DNA from: Acidocella sp.
Lineage (GTDB): Bacteria > Pseudomonadota > Alphaproteobacteria > Acetobacterales > Acetobacteraceae
Length of the DNA: 64,000 nucleotides
NCBI GenBank assembly: GCA_027308685.1
Contig: DAIDEE010000042.1
Location: forward strand, 124,001-188,000
Reading direction: 5' to 3'
Shown: positions 1 through 8,567 of the stretch, one piece after another
Position numbering within the stretch: position 1 is the first letter of the stretch
Layout: each line of letters begins with the position of its first letter
The notes under the pieces: generated by a model
The model's database searches: none
The model's input: the letters and a program-made list of their open reading frames with translations, nothing else
Told to the model about the DNA's origin: nothing
Made by a program: the position numbers and the translations under genes

Positions 1-333
1 CGCTTCCTGCGGGGTTTGCGTGCCGTTGGCCGCCTGCACCGCAATTGAGTTGAGCTGCTGCACCACGCCGATCTGCTGCTGTAGCGCGCCCTGGGCGGTC
101 TGTAACAGGCTAACACCCTGATTAGCGTTGGAGATGGCTTGCGTAAGGCCGTTCAACTGAGACGTGAAGCCCTGAGCGGTGATGTAACCAGCCGGATTGT
201 CAGCCGGGGAGTTGATCGACAGACCACTGGAAAGCTGTGACTGCAACGAACTATTGGTACGCGACGTGTTGCTGATGGATTGCAGAGCGCTAAGAGCGCC
301 TTGGTTGGTAAGAATAGAACCGACGGCTGACAT
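1..333 (-). CDS. fliC: Flagellin, N-terminal part (cut by window edge)
   Basis: The gene reads leftward and runs off the window, so only the first 111 codons are visible. They encode the conserved flagellin D0/D1 helices: a start like MSAVGSILTNQGALSAL, a heptad-rich Gln/Ser/Asn segment, and the hallmark SINSPADNPAGY (residues about 50-61), where most flagellins have a variant of SAADDPAG. The start is clear, since AAGGAG lies about seven bases before the ATG. The product should be the filament subunit exported by the flagellar apparatus encoded downstream. It is the last gene of the leftward flagellar block, about 100 bases after flgA, so it probably has its own promoter. I did not find a convincing sigma-28 site in that gap. 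The symbol is generic, as other flagellin copies could exist elsewhere. Confidence 0.9.
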   Translation of the reverse strand, partial: MSAVGSILTNQGALSALQSISNTSRTNSSLQSQLSSGLSINSPADNPAGYITAQGFTSQLNGLTQAISNANQGVSLLQTAQGALQQQIGVVQQLNSIAVQAANGTQTPQEA

Positions 334-433
334 ATGAAACTCCTTGGTTGAGGTTGCCGTACCCATTCATTCGCTTTTTCAGGCCAAAGTTTTCCTGCTG
401 AGCTCAGTTTTTTGTTTTTATTTTTTGGAAGCC

Positions 434-1105
434 CTAAAAAGCCAAGTTGACCACTGGGCCAGATGGCGTCACCAAAGCCGGAAAATGCTTGCCGGTACTC
501 GGGTTGGTGAGCAATATCGTATCTCCCACCCGGCCCGCCTGGGTGGCGATGGCGGTGAGAGACACCTGTACATTGCCGCTTATGATATTGACGGCCACGG
601 CCTGTCCGGCATGAACGATGACGGGCTGCGCGATATTTCCGGTGGTTAAAATAGTCCCGGCTGGTAAATTCATCATGGCCGTCGCGCCGGTCAAAGCCTC
701 AGCGGTATAAAAAATTTGCCGCCCGGCGTATGATAAAACCGGCTCAGACTGCATTTGAATATCAGCTGGTAGCAAGGTTTGGCCGGCTGCTATAACCCGG
801 GCCGTAACCGCAATCGTGGCGTACTCTGAAACCGTGACCGCGACATACAAAGTCCAGACCGGCGAGGAACAATGCACGGCCGCTTGTTCAAATGGTGCCA
901 GGCCCGTGACACTCACGGTCAATGTTTCCGCGCAGGATTGCATGAATGCGGCACCCTCAACCGGGCCGAGGGTAATGGTGCTGTTGCCAGTGCTAGCCAA
1001 TGCCTGCCGGATTGCGCTTGCAACGGCGTTTGGGTCTTGTGGTGTTGCATGGGCGGGCGTCGATGCAAGCAGCAGACCAACCAGCGATGCCCAGATAATC
1101 CTCAT
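434..1105 (-). CDS. flgA: Flagellar basal body P-ring formation chaperone FlgA
   Basis: FlgA is the periplasmic chaperone that helps FlgI assemble into the P ring. The ATG chosen at 1105 overlaps the stop of the upstream sulfotransferase/glycosyltransferase gene as ATGA and gives a clean signal peptide (MRIIWASLVGLLLASTPAHA). An upstream in-frame start would add 15 charged residues and spoil the signal. The C-terminal half is the SAF-type domain of FlgA, with VIAAGQTLLPADI, then a segment leading to LPAGTIL, and then a PVIVHAGQAV-like stretch. Its length (223 residues) suits the family. The place is unusual: flgA usually sits near flgF/flgG or flgH/flgI, but here it is the distal gene after a glycosyltransferase, at the far end of the leftward block. 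The P-ring gene flgI is in the rightward block. Confidence 0.88.
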   Translation of the reverse strand: MRIIWASLVGLLLASTPAHATPQDPNAVASAIRQALASTGNSTITLGPVEGAAFMQSCAETLTVSVTGLAPFEQAAVHCSSPVWTLYVAVTVSEYATIAVTARVIAAGQTLLPADIQMQSEPVLSYAGRQIFYTAEALTGATAMMNLPAGTILTTGNIAQPVIVHAGQAVAVNIISGNVQVSLTAIATQAGRVGDTILLTNPSTGKHFPALVTPSGPVVNLAF

Positions 1106-4100
1106 TCGGCGGCGCGGATCACCGCTTGTGTCGCCAGCATCGTCAGCCACCCGGGTGTTTCGGCTTCCACCGCCGGGAGCGCCAAAGCTGCATGTCTCGT
1201 GAGAGCACCATGCTCCAATGTTTCTTGCAAATTACCGGCAGCGGATTGAATGGCACGCTGCCACGCCGCGATTCGGTTCGGCAAACGAATGGCTTTCAGG
1301 GTCGCAGGCATATCAAACCGCTCATCAATCAGCAGTTGGCACCCAGATGCCGCCGCCAGGAGCGCCTTGTAATGGTCGGCATCGGCGTTGGTATCAGTGG
1401 GCCGGACAAATATATGCGGGGCCAGCGCCGCAAGGTCCCGCGCCCAGCCTTGTTCATCAGCCGGCGGCTCCAAGGTAGCAATTGCACCGGCGTAGTTGAT
1501 GCTGTCTCGCCTCACAATAATCCAGGAGAGCGTGCTTTGTGTTTGGTTGATCACCTCCTGCCACCAGGCGGGAGCCAGACCCTCATCGATCCATAAAATC
1601 CGGGGCATAGTGTTCAGCCCATTGGCCATGGGAAGCTCTTTCCAGATTGGCGTCGACAAGGCAGGCCGCCAGAGGCCGACCGCCGTACGGGGGGAACATA
1701 ATCTGCGCACCTTGGCAACCAGAGCAGGTGACGTTGCAAATACAAATTGCGCTGCTTCAATGGTCGCTTTGGCGTTAGCTGCCGGGGCTGCGGTAAACAC
1801 GGCGTTATAGGGTACGCTGTGCGCCGGTGCAGCAGATTGTGGGTTGATCCGCACCCATGGCGTGGGTGCGCGGCGGCCAATTTCAGCCGCCAGCAGATGA
1901 TCCCCAACCCAGGTCGCTTCAATGCTACCGGCAGCCCGCATCGCCCGGGCAGCGTTGAGAAGAGCCGCGCCGGCATCAGCCGGACCACTCAACAGCAACG
2001 ACCGTGGGTCGGCGGGAGCAGCGCGAACCAGCCCCAGACGCTGTTCAGCAGCCAGCAGATCACCACGCAGAGACAGGGCAGGGTGGTGATAAGCATCTTC
2101 CCACGGCAGTGCCTTGGCAGCCGGTGAACCGTTACGAAAATTACCCTCATAGTCCGGCTTGATGCTGTTGCCCTGGACAATGAAGGAGACATCCGGCACC
2201 CAAATGATTTTTTTGCCAGTGCTGCGAATTTGTGCGCACACATCAATCCATAGCGCATCACCAGTGATATCATTAAATTGGCAGGCTGAAAGTGCTGTGC
2301 GCCGCGCTATGAGCGCAGGAGGTGAAACAGCGCTGGCCTCTTGGTCAACCGCCAGCCAGCCGCCGGGGCCCGGGTCATCAGCCAGATGGCCAGCGCCCAG
2401 CCTTGTATCCGCACCCAGAATAATCGGACCCTGCACGCTGAAGCGGCCGGTGTCTTTCGCGAGTGGCACCAGCGTGCGGGCACCGGCGATGGCAGCCTGG
2501 GTATCGGCAAGCCTGGCGCGCAGGGCTGTTTGCCAATCAGGCATCGCGGTGATGGAGCGCGCTTCGATGATCGCAACCAATTCAGTTTCGCAAAGGGCCA
2601 CTGCCTTACGCAAAGCCTCCGCGCTTGTCAGCCCAACCATTGGCGGTATTGCGAATACCTTCCCTTCCAGCACGGCTTCGCGGGCCACGACCTCAGCCAG
2701 ATATTGCATAGTCTCTAACGGCATTTGTGAGCCGGCTAAAATGATCGGGCCGGTGAGCGGGCTGCCGGACAGAAGTTCAGTTAACCAACGGTCGAGCATC
2801 GCCACATCGGCGCCGTCGCATAGAATGATGATGGATGTGCCGGGGTCGGTTGTCTCGCGGCAATGCTGAAACAAACCAAAATGGCGGCGCGGCTGCACCA
2901 GGGCCGGTATACCCGTGCGCTCCAAATGTTCCGTGATCGCCTCAACCGCGCGCGCCCCGAAAATGGTGGAGGGTATGTTATCACGCCTGCTATGGGCAGC
3001 ACGGGTAAATAGCGTTTCAGGCAGCCGTACAACCCGCGCTTCAGCCTCCGCAAGACGTAACTGTAATTCATATTCCTCAACGCCGGCAAACGCTGGATCA
3101 AAGCCCCCAATTTTTTTAACAGCCTCTGCGCGATACCAGACCCAATCTCCGATGTAAGCGGCCTGTCGCAGCCGCGTAACATCCCAGCCGGGCTTATGAC
3201 GCACCCAGGCACTGTTATCGCGTGGCACAACCTCGTCACAATATATCATATCAGCCTGACTGCTGGCGGCTTCCAGAGCAAAACGCAGGCAAGCATCCAC
3301 CGCCAGCGTATCACCGGCATTGATCAGGGCAGTGTAGTCCGCTGTAGCGCTATTAAGTTCGGTGCAGAGTAATTCAGTAATGGCGCCAGCGGCGGCATGG
3401 GCGCGCAGCGTCGACTCTCCGGCAATATCAGCGGGGTCGGTTGAGATAATTTTTATGAAATCAGGTCGATGCCATTGTGCCCGTAATGACTCTAGTGTCT
3501 CGGCGATGGCATGAGCACGATTTGGCGGTGCCGCAATAAATACGGCAATGCGAGGCAGAATTGGGACCGCATCACGCAACGCCAGCAGACGAAGCTTGGC
3601 ACCTTCATCCAAGCGCTCAGCCGGGCGCAATTTAACAGCATCCGGTTGGCCCACCGCCTGCATGGCAACGTGGGCCCCCAACCCTGGTAGGGCGCGTGCA
3701 CCGCTATCGCCTATCTCGCTCAGAAATCCAATTAGTTCATTACGAGCGGCGGTGAAGTCCTGCCAGGTGGAGATTGACGTGTCATGAGACTGCACTGCGT
3801 CCCACATCCTGGACGCTAATTGGCGTAATGGTGCGAAAAGATTTTTATCCGGCGTTGGTTGAGCGCGATTTAGCTTGCTGGTCAGCGATGCGCTTGCTTC
3901 CGGTATCCCCGTTGCGAGACGCTTGCAAAAATTTAACCCGAGGTCATTTTCAATTCGGCGGAATTGTACGGCCGGATTAGCAAGCAGGTCATGATACGTC
4001 AGCCAGCAGCGCGGCAAATGCCTGGCATGACGTTCCGCGGAAATGAGATAATCGACCCACAACAGTACGGCGTGGGCACGCGACAAATTATTCTTACGGA

Positions 4101-4527
4101 GTTGACTGGCGGCTACAGTCCATGGGTCGCGGGTGATATGAATCGTATGGAGCCGATGCCCCGCTTGCACCACAGCGCGTTCGTAAATTGGAAACATACG
4201 GCATAAATGCGGGTGCTTTAACGCCCATAGCGATTCCGTAGCAAAACGGCGACGTAAAATCTCATCTAACCTTGCCAGAAAACCTGCCATATCTGCCCGG
4301 TCCCACCAGCGCTCGGGCAGGCCGCGAAGGTCAGTCCAGTCCACACCCAAATGGTTGAACAAAGTAACGTCAAATTCGATAAGTTCCGGAATTTCATAAA
4401 ATCCCAGAGGATTATGCTCATTTGGCTCCGCATCGTTATGTAGCGTCACCCCCAACCGTTGCAACGCACCTGCAAGTGCCGAAGTGCCACTGCGATAATA
4501 GCTGGCGATAAAAATAGCATCCGACAT
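1102..4527 (-). CDS. Sulfotransferase-glycosyltransferase fusion protein (1141 aa)
   Basis: The N-terminal 240 residues look like a sulfotransferase: SYYRSGTSALAGAL (9-22) fits the 5'-phosphosulfate loop and HITRDPWTVAASQLRKNN (130-147) fits the 3'-phosphate-binding helix. Residues about 325-550 resemble a GT2 glycosyltransferase, with a run of predicted beta strands, TALINAGD (399-406) at the DxD-like place, and IGGFDPAFAGVEEYELQLRL (473-492). The rest (570-1141) has nucleotide-sugar-enzyme character but no motif I can name with certainty. No signal peptide or membrane segment is seen, so it is probably cytoplasmic. It lies between flgL and flgA, 15 bases after flgL, and its stop overlaps the flgA start. 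This context suggests modification of flagellin or of a surface sugar, which is inference. Donor and acceptor cannot be read from sequence. Confidence 0.75.
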   Translation of the reverse strand: MSDAIFIASYYRSGTSALAGALQRLGVTLHNDAEPNEHNPLGFYEIPELIEFDVTLFNHLGVDWTDLRGLPERWWDRADMAGFLARLDEILRRRFATESLWALKHPHLCRMFPIYERAVVQAGHRLHTIHITRDPWTVAASQLRKNNLSRAHAVLLWVDYLISAERHARHLPRCWLTYHDLLANPAVQFRRIENDLGLNFCKRLATGIPEASASLTSKLNRAQPTPDKNLFAPLRQLASRMWDAVQSHDTSISTWQDFTAARNELIGFLSEIGDSGARALPGLGAHVAMQAVGQPDAVKLRPAERLDEGAKLRLLALRDAVPILPRIAVFIAAPPNRAHAIAETLESLRAQWHRPDFIKIISTDPADIAGESTLRAHAAAGAITELLCTELNSATADYTALINAGDTLAVDACLRFALEAASSQADMIYCDEVVPRDNSAWVRHKPGWDVTRLRQAAYIGDWVWYRAEAVKKIGGFDPAFAGVEEYELQLRLAEAEARVVRLPETLFTRAAHSRRDNIPSTIFGARAVEAITEHLERTGIPALVQPRRHFGLFQHCRETTDPGTSIIILCDGADVAMLDRWLTELLSGSPLTGPIILAGSQMPLETMQYLAEVVAREAVLEGKVFAIPPMVGLTSAEALRKAVALCETELVAIIEARSITAMPDWQTALRARLADTQAAIAGARTLVPLAKDTGRFSVQGPIILGADTRLGAGHLADDPGPGGWLAVDQEASAVSPPALIARRTALSACQFNDITGDALWIDVCAQIRSTGKKIIWVPDVSFIVQGNSIKPDYEGNFRNGSPAAKALPWEDAYHHPALSLRGDLLAAEQRLGLVRAAPADPRSLLLSGPADAGAALLNAARAMRAAGSIEATWVGDHLLAAEIGRRAPTPWVRINPQSAAPAHSVPYNAVFTAAPAANAKATIEAAQFVFATSPALVAKVRRLCSPRTAVGLWRPALSTPIWKELPMANGLNTMPRILWIDEGLAPAWWQEVINQTQSTLSWIIVRRDSINYAGAIATLEPPADEQGWARDLAALAPHIFVRPTDTNADADHYKALLAAASGCQLLIDERFDMPATLKAIRLPNRIAAWQRAIQSAAGNLQETLEHGALTRHAALALPAVEAETPGWLTMLATQAVIRAAE

Positions 4528-4542
4528 TAAAATTCTTTCAAT

Positions 4543-5748
4543 TCAGATATATTTGAATAAATCGAGGCTTTGCACGCTCGCAAAGGCTTTCATCGCGGCT
4601 TGGATCGCTGTGGAGGTCTGGTTGAGTTGGGTAATGGCGGTAGCTGTATTGGCACCAATCGCGTTCTGAACCGTCGATTGCAGAGCGGTTTGTTGATTAC
4701 CATCGCTGATAGCAGCGTTGTTCACGGCCTGTAGCGTCACGCCATTTTGTGCCTGAGCCGTGATAATGGATTGCTGATACTGTGCCAGTGACGCCAAATT
4801 ATCATTCAATGCGGTCCGGGTCTGCGCTGCTTGTGCGGGCGTACCGGCAATGTTGGTCATTTCGGAATTGATATTCTGCAACAACGCAAAAGACGACTGT
4901 GGACGACTGGGTGAAATGGTAAAACTATCCCCTGCAGCGGGCGCTCCGCTTAATTGAAAACTCAAACCTGACAACTGTAACGACCCGCCATTGGTTACGG
5001 CACCAGTGGATATCGCGCTACCGGATTGAATGGCCGTGTATGTCAGGCCCGTAGCGCCGTTGGCAATTTGAAGCGTAATAGGGGCAGTACCAGCCTGAAA
5101 GCCTGTGGCTGCAGCAGGGTTGGTGAGCCCTTGCGCCAGCAATACACCAGTGCCCGTATTGCTGCCGGTAGCGGCCACGGCGGCGAAGCCATTGCCCGAT
5201 AATGCAGAGGTAAACGCCTCACCATTTGCCATGGTTGCAGCCGCCGTATTCGGCGACACAGCCGCCTGGCTCTGCCCGGCATCTCCCACATACACGATAC
5301 TGTTGTTAGGGCCAGCTTGAAATGGTGGAATACTGCCGCGTGACCCGCCAAATAAATAAGTACCATTTGCGCCCGTAGTATTGCCAAGCCCTACCAATTG
5401 TTGCTGCGCAGCCTGCATCTGGGTTGCCAGTGATTGCAAATTCTGTGAATTCGTGGTGCCGTTCAGAACCTGTTCGAGCACAGACTGCACGTTATCAAAT
5501 AAGGTTGAAACAGACTGGTAAACATTATTGACGCTACCGAGTTGTGTTTGGATGGTGGCCTGGGTGGCCAGGTTTGCTGATAATGCGCTGATCTGATCTT
5601 TTGCAAGTGACGCGGTTTGATACGCGACGGGATTTTGGTCGGGTGTTTGAACCGCCAATCCTGTAGAAATTTGCTGTTGAAATGTTGCAAGCTGAGTTTC
5701 CTGAGCGGCCAGCCCGCTTGAAAAATTAGTAAAGAATGACGACTGCAC
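4543..5748 (-). CDS. flgL: Flagellar hook-filament junction protein FlgL
   Basis: FlgL (HAP3) joins the hook-associated protein FlgK to the filament. The N terminus carries the flagellin-like helix ending in QISTGLAVQTPDQNPVAY (about residues 27-44), and the C terminus has the matching helix with an AITQLNQTSTAIQAAMKAF-type pattern. The middle is Gly/Ala/Thr-rich. The length (401 residues) is normal. The start is GTG, preceded by GGAGGAG at a six-base spacing, which makes it convincing. It stands 95 bases after fliJ and 15 bases before the sulfotransferase fusion gene, so it could begin a separate transcript. A small GCGGC-AAA-GCCGC hairpin (5765-5777) lies just before its ribosome binding site. 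Its partner flgK is in the divergent block. Confidence 0.9.
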   Translation of the reverse strand: MQSSFFTNFSSGLAAQETQLATFQQQISTGLAVQTPDQNPVAYQTASLAKDQISALSANLATQATIQTQLGSVNNVYQSVSTLFDNVQSVLEQVLNGTTNSQNLQSLATQMQAAQQQLVGLGNTTGANGTYLFGGSRGSIPPFQAGPNNSIVYVGDAGQSQAAVSPNTAAATMANGEAFTSALSGNGFAAVAATGSNTGTGVLLAQGLTNPAAATGFQAGTAPITLQIANGATGLTYTAIQSGSAISTGAVTNGGSLQLSGLSFQLSGAPAAGDSFTISPSRPQSSFALLQNINSEMTNIAGTPAQAAQTRTALNDNLASLAQYQQSIITAQAQNGVTLQAVNNAAISDGNQQTALQSTVQNAIGANTATAITQLNQTSTAIQAAMKAFASVQSLDLFKYI

Positions 5749-5843
5749 AATACTCTCCTCCCGTGCGGCAAAGCCGCCATAATCCTGAGTCTAGCAACGA
5801 AACCTTTCCGCTTTATTGCGTTTACGCTGCCAGCATCGAAGTA

Positions 5844-6275
5844 TCATTGGCTCTCTTGGGGCTTACCATGGTACTGGCTGGTCAGTTCACGATCCTGTCG
5901 GCGTTCCGCCTCGGCATTGTTAGCCAATGTGACACTACGGGCAGATTTCTGGAGGCTGCGGCGCCGCTCTTGCACGGCAGCTAGATTTTGCCATGCAGTC
6001 GCCAATTGGGCTGTTACCTGTTGTTCCATGGCGCTCATCTGGGTATCGGCGTTGCGGGATGCGTTGGCAAAATGTCCAGCCAGTTGTGCCGTAGCCGCAA
6101 TGACCACGGCGCCCTCGCGCCAGCTTTGGTTGAGGCGGTTGCCATAGGTCGCCAATATAATACGCTGTTGCGCAATTTGCGTGATGCTGGTGGTAAGGCG
6201 AATGATCTCGTTACGAATTTGAACTTCGCTGCTCGCCGCCAGCAGATCCAAACGGCTGATCGTTCGGGCTTTCAT
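5844..6275 (-). CDS. fliJ: FliJ-like flagellar export chaperone
   Basis: This 143-residue, charged, Gln/Ala-rich protein is predicted to be almost all alpha-helix and coiled coil, as expected for FliJ, the central stalk of the FliI ATPase ring and a carrier of export substrates. Sequence conservation in FliJ is poor, so the call rests mainly on its position: its ATG overlaps the stop of fliI as ATGA, and fliI-fliJ is the common order. No signal peptide or transmembrane segment is visible. It ends the fliE-to-fliJ run, with 95 bases to flgL. Confidence 0.75.
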   Translation of the reverse strand: MKARTISRLDLLAASSEVQIRNEIIRLTTSITQIAQQRIILATYGNRLNQSWREGAVVIAATAQLAGHFANASRNADTQMSAMEQQVTAQLATAWQNLAAVQERRRSLQKSARSVTLANNAEAERRQDRELTSQYHGKPQESQ

Positions 6276-7609
6276 GCCGGATCGGCTAGTGCGGATTGTA
6301 AAGCAGCGAGGCTGTCCGCGAGCGACACCGCATCATCAGCATTTTGCCGCAGCACAGCCTCCAGCATCGGGCCGCGACGGATGGCTTCGTCCAGCAGTAA
6401 ATCACGCCCCGGCGCGTACGCGCCAAGGTCGATAATATCCTGCTTCTCGGCCCGCCGGACCCACAGGGCCCGAAACCTTGCCGCCAGGCGCTGATGCAAT
6501 TTGCTCACTAAAGCAGGCATCGGCCTGGATAACGATGCCGCAATATCGATCGGTGGGTAGATAGCCGCTTCCGCCATCGCCCGCGACAATACAATATGCC
6601 CATCCAATACCGAACGTGCGGTATCCGCCACCGGGTCAGCCACATGGTCATCACCCTCAACGAGAACCGTGTAGATGGCAGTGATTGAGCCTTGCGTGGC
6701 CGTACCGTTGCCAGCCCGCTCCACATAAGCTGAGAGGGCTCCGAAGACTGAAGGCGGGTAGCCTTTTGTAGCTGGTGGCTCTCCAACCGCCAGTCCAATC
6801 TCGCGCAGCGCCATCGCCAACCGCGTCAGCGAATCCACGACCAGTAACACATGCTGCCCCCGGTCGCGCCAATATTCGGCGATGGCGGCGGCGCGATAGG
6901 CACCATGTACACGGCCTAACGCCGTGTCGTCGGCAGGGGATGCCACCACCACGCTGCGTGCCTTCGCCGTCCCTAAATGGTCTTCGATGAATTCACGTAT
7001 CTCGCGACCCCGTTCGCCAATCATTCCCACCACCACAACATCGGCCTGGGCGTGCCGGGCGATCATACCAAGCAACGTGGTTTTCCCCACGCCACTGCCG
7101 GCAAATAGCCCAATTCTCATGCCGCGCCCCATTGTAGCCAGTGCGTTAATGGCGCTCACCCCGACGTCGAAGGGCGTATCAATTCTGGCGCGTTGCATCG
7201 GGTTGATCGGCACGCCAAGAAGTGGCCATGGTTTGTTAACCTCTGCGGCTGGTTTGCCATCCAGCGGATTACCGCGCCCATCGATAACCCGGCCGAGCAA
7301 TGCTGGGCCCATTAGCGGTGCTGGCGCTGTACTCTCAACATGCACGCGCGCCCCGCGCATAATGCCTCGTGTTCCTTGCTCCGCCATCACCAGCAAGGCG
7401 CCGGCCTCAAACCCCACCACATCGCCACTTGCAAGGCCATCAGACGTCTCAATAATCAGCCGCGAACCGATCGGTGCCCGTAGCCCGCTGGCATGGAGAA
7501 CATCCCCATGCGAGCGAATAATTTGACCATATCGATAAATCGGGTCGCGCCCCATCGCTTCGCGCATACACTCAATGGCCAACGCGCGCACATGCTCGAT
7601 GGTAATCAT
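6272..7609 (-). CDS. fliI: Flagellum-specific ATP synthase FliI
   Basis: FliI is the hexameric ATPase that drives entry of flagellar substrates into the export gate. The Walker A motif GLFAGSGVGKTTL lies at about residues 167-179. GERGREIREFIEDHLG follows, and HVLLVVDSLTRLAMALREI gives the Walker B strand and the F1-beta-like signature. The length of 445 residues is typical. The ATG overlaps the stop of fliH as ATGA and the stop overlaps fliJ, so fliH-fliI-fliJ form a translationally coupled trio. All catalytic motifs look intact. Confidence 0.96.
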   Translation of the reverse strand: MITIEHVRALAIECMREAMGRDPIYRYGQIIRSHGDVLHASGLRAPIGSRLIIETSDGLASGDVVGFEAGALLVMAEQGTRGIMRGARVHVESTAPAPLMGPALLGRVIDGRGNPLDGKPAAEVNKPWPLLGVPINPMQRARIDTPFDVGVSAINALATMGRGMRIGLFAGSGVGKTTLLGMIARHAQADVVVVGMIGERGREIREFIEDHLGTAKARSVVVASPADDTALGRVHGAYRAAAIAEYWRDRGQHVLLVVDSLTRLAMALREIGLAVGEPPATKGYPPSVFGALSAYVERAGNGTATQGSITAIYTVLVEGDDHVADPVADTARSVLDGHIVLSRAMAEAAIYPPIDIAASLSRPMPALVSKLHQRLAARFRALWVRRAEKQDIIDLGAYAPGRDLLLDEAIRRGPMLEAVLRQNADDAVSLADSLAALQSALADPA

Positions 7610-8262
7610 TGCAAGGCCTGTCGGCTCAATCCCAAAGCCGTGTGGATGGACTCTGTGCGCGCCTCGAGAGTAGCATCCCAGGTAATTTTGTCGGAGGCAT
7701 CACCGTCAGGATTAAATATTTCCAATAACGCGCCACCACGGCTAATTTTAATATCAGCCAGCAGGTTTACACCCTCAATGACACTGAGACTTGTTATTGT
7801 GGCATAGTCGGCTGGGTTTAAGCGTACCAGAATATTTTGACCAGATGTTCGTTCAGCGGCGGCTTCCTGTATCAGTTTTGTCAGAAGTTTCTCCAGGCTC
7901 CCGACACTCGCGGTCACTTCAGTGTCGATGATATGACGTGCTAACTCGAAAGCTAGGTCAGTGACTAACGTGGCGAGGTCTCGTTCCTTGTTTGCTAACG
8001 GCGCCGCTAACTGTGAACAGGCTTCATGCAAGGACTGTGTCGCATTCAATAATGCTGCCGTCGCCTCTTCCCGTCCAGCTTTACGCCCTTCGATTAACCC
8101 CATTTCACGCCCATCTGCTTCGGCCTGTGTCCGAAGTTTCGCGATCTCACGGCGTACGAGTTCGTCAATCGGGGTATTTTGCTCAGCCAGCACCGCAGAA
8201 TTATCGACCGTCGGTGAGACCAAAGAATTCATGCGTCTCTCCGGTATGATAACGAAACTCAT
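7606..8262 (-). CDS. fliH: Flagellar assembly protein FliH
   Basis: FliH binds and restrains FliI and ties it to the C ring. The protein (218 residues) has an N-terminal charged helix with a GREMGLIEGRKAGREEA segment that contains glycine spacing typical of FliH/YscL. A long coiled coil follows, and then a C-terminal domain with LVRLNPADYATI and SRGGALLEI, which matches the family's 'V.V.P.D...........D..L..GGC.IE' pattern. Its ATG overlaps the stop of the preceding small membrane protein gene (ATGA), and its own stop overlaps fliI. Confidence 0.85.
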   Translation of the reverse strand: MSFVIIPERRMNSLVSPTVDNSAVLAEQNTPIDELVRREIAKLRTQAEADGREMGLIEGRKAGREEATAALLNATQSLHEACSQLAAPLANKERDLATLVTDLAFELARHIIDTEVTASVGSLEKLLTKLIQEAAAERTSGQNILVRLNPADYATITSLSVIEGVNLLADIKISRGGALLEIFNPDGDASDKITWDATLEARTESIHTALGLSRQALQ

Positions 8263-8567
8263 GGACCAGCCGATCCGCTTTTAGAATTTTTAGATGCCGG
8301 GCTGAGAAGTGTTAAGAGAATCCGGGTCACTGGCTCGGTTAAAACCAACGCTGCCTTGGCCAACAATGCAGCCGTAATCGCACCAAAAATCCAAATACTA
8401 ATGCTGGTCGCGGTAAAAGCGGGTGGCTCATGCGAAGCTGCCCAGAAAAATACAAAGGAGGTAAGCACTAATCCTGGCTTGAACCAAATACCCCGCCCAG
8501 GTTTCGAAGGTTTATGACCAGCTTTATGAGGAAGACTAGGTTCGTTGCCCGTGGCATTGCGGCTCAT
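8259..8567 (-). CDS. Unknown small membrane protein in the motB-fliH interval
   Basis: I do not recognise this 102-residue protein. The first 27 residues are hydrophilic and basic with many Pro and Lys. Two hydrophobic helices follow (about 30-46 and 54-78), then a short Ser/Lys tail. It is coupled on both sides by ATGA overlaps, to motB upstream and fliH downstream, so it is made together with the stator and export-ATPase proteins. That strict coupling supports a real gene and suggests a flagellar or stator-related role. It is not FliL or FliO, since recognisable copies of both are in the rightward block. Confidence 0.7.
   Translation of the reverse strand: MSRNATGNEPSLPHKAGHKPSKPGRGIWFKPGLVLTSFVFFWAASHEPPAFTATSISIWIFGAITAALLAKAALVLTEPVTRILLTLLSPASKNSKSGSAGP

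Noticed and set aside
370-395. Sigma-54-like promoter for flagellin on the minus strand
   Set aside because: GG and GC elements are nine bases apart instead of ten, and the flanking consensus is poor.
398-420. CTGAGCTCAG followed by T runs as a terminator near flagellin
   Set aside because: The ten-base palindrome has no room for a loop, and both neighbouring genes are on the minus strand, where no T run follows it.
2159-2869. 236-codon plus-strand frame opposite the sulfotransferase fusion gene
   Set aside because: Ser/Ala/Arg-rich shadow without motifs; the opposite strand has a continuous 1141-codon gene with domain features.
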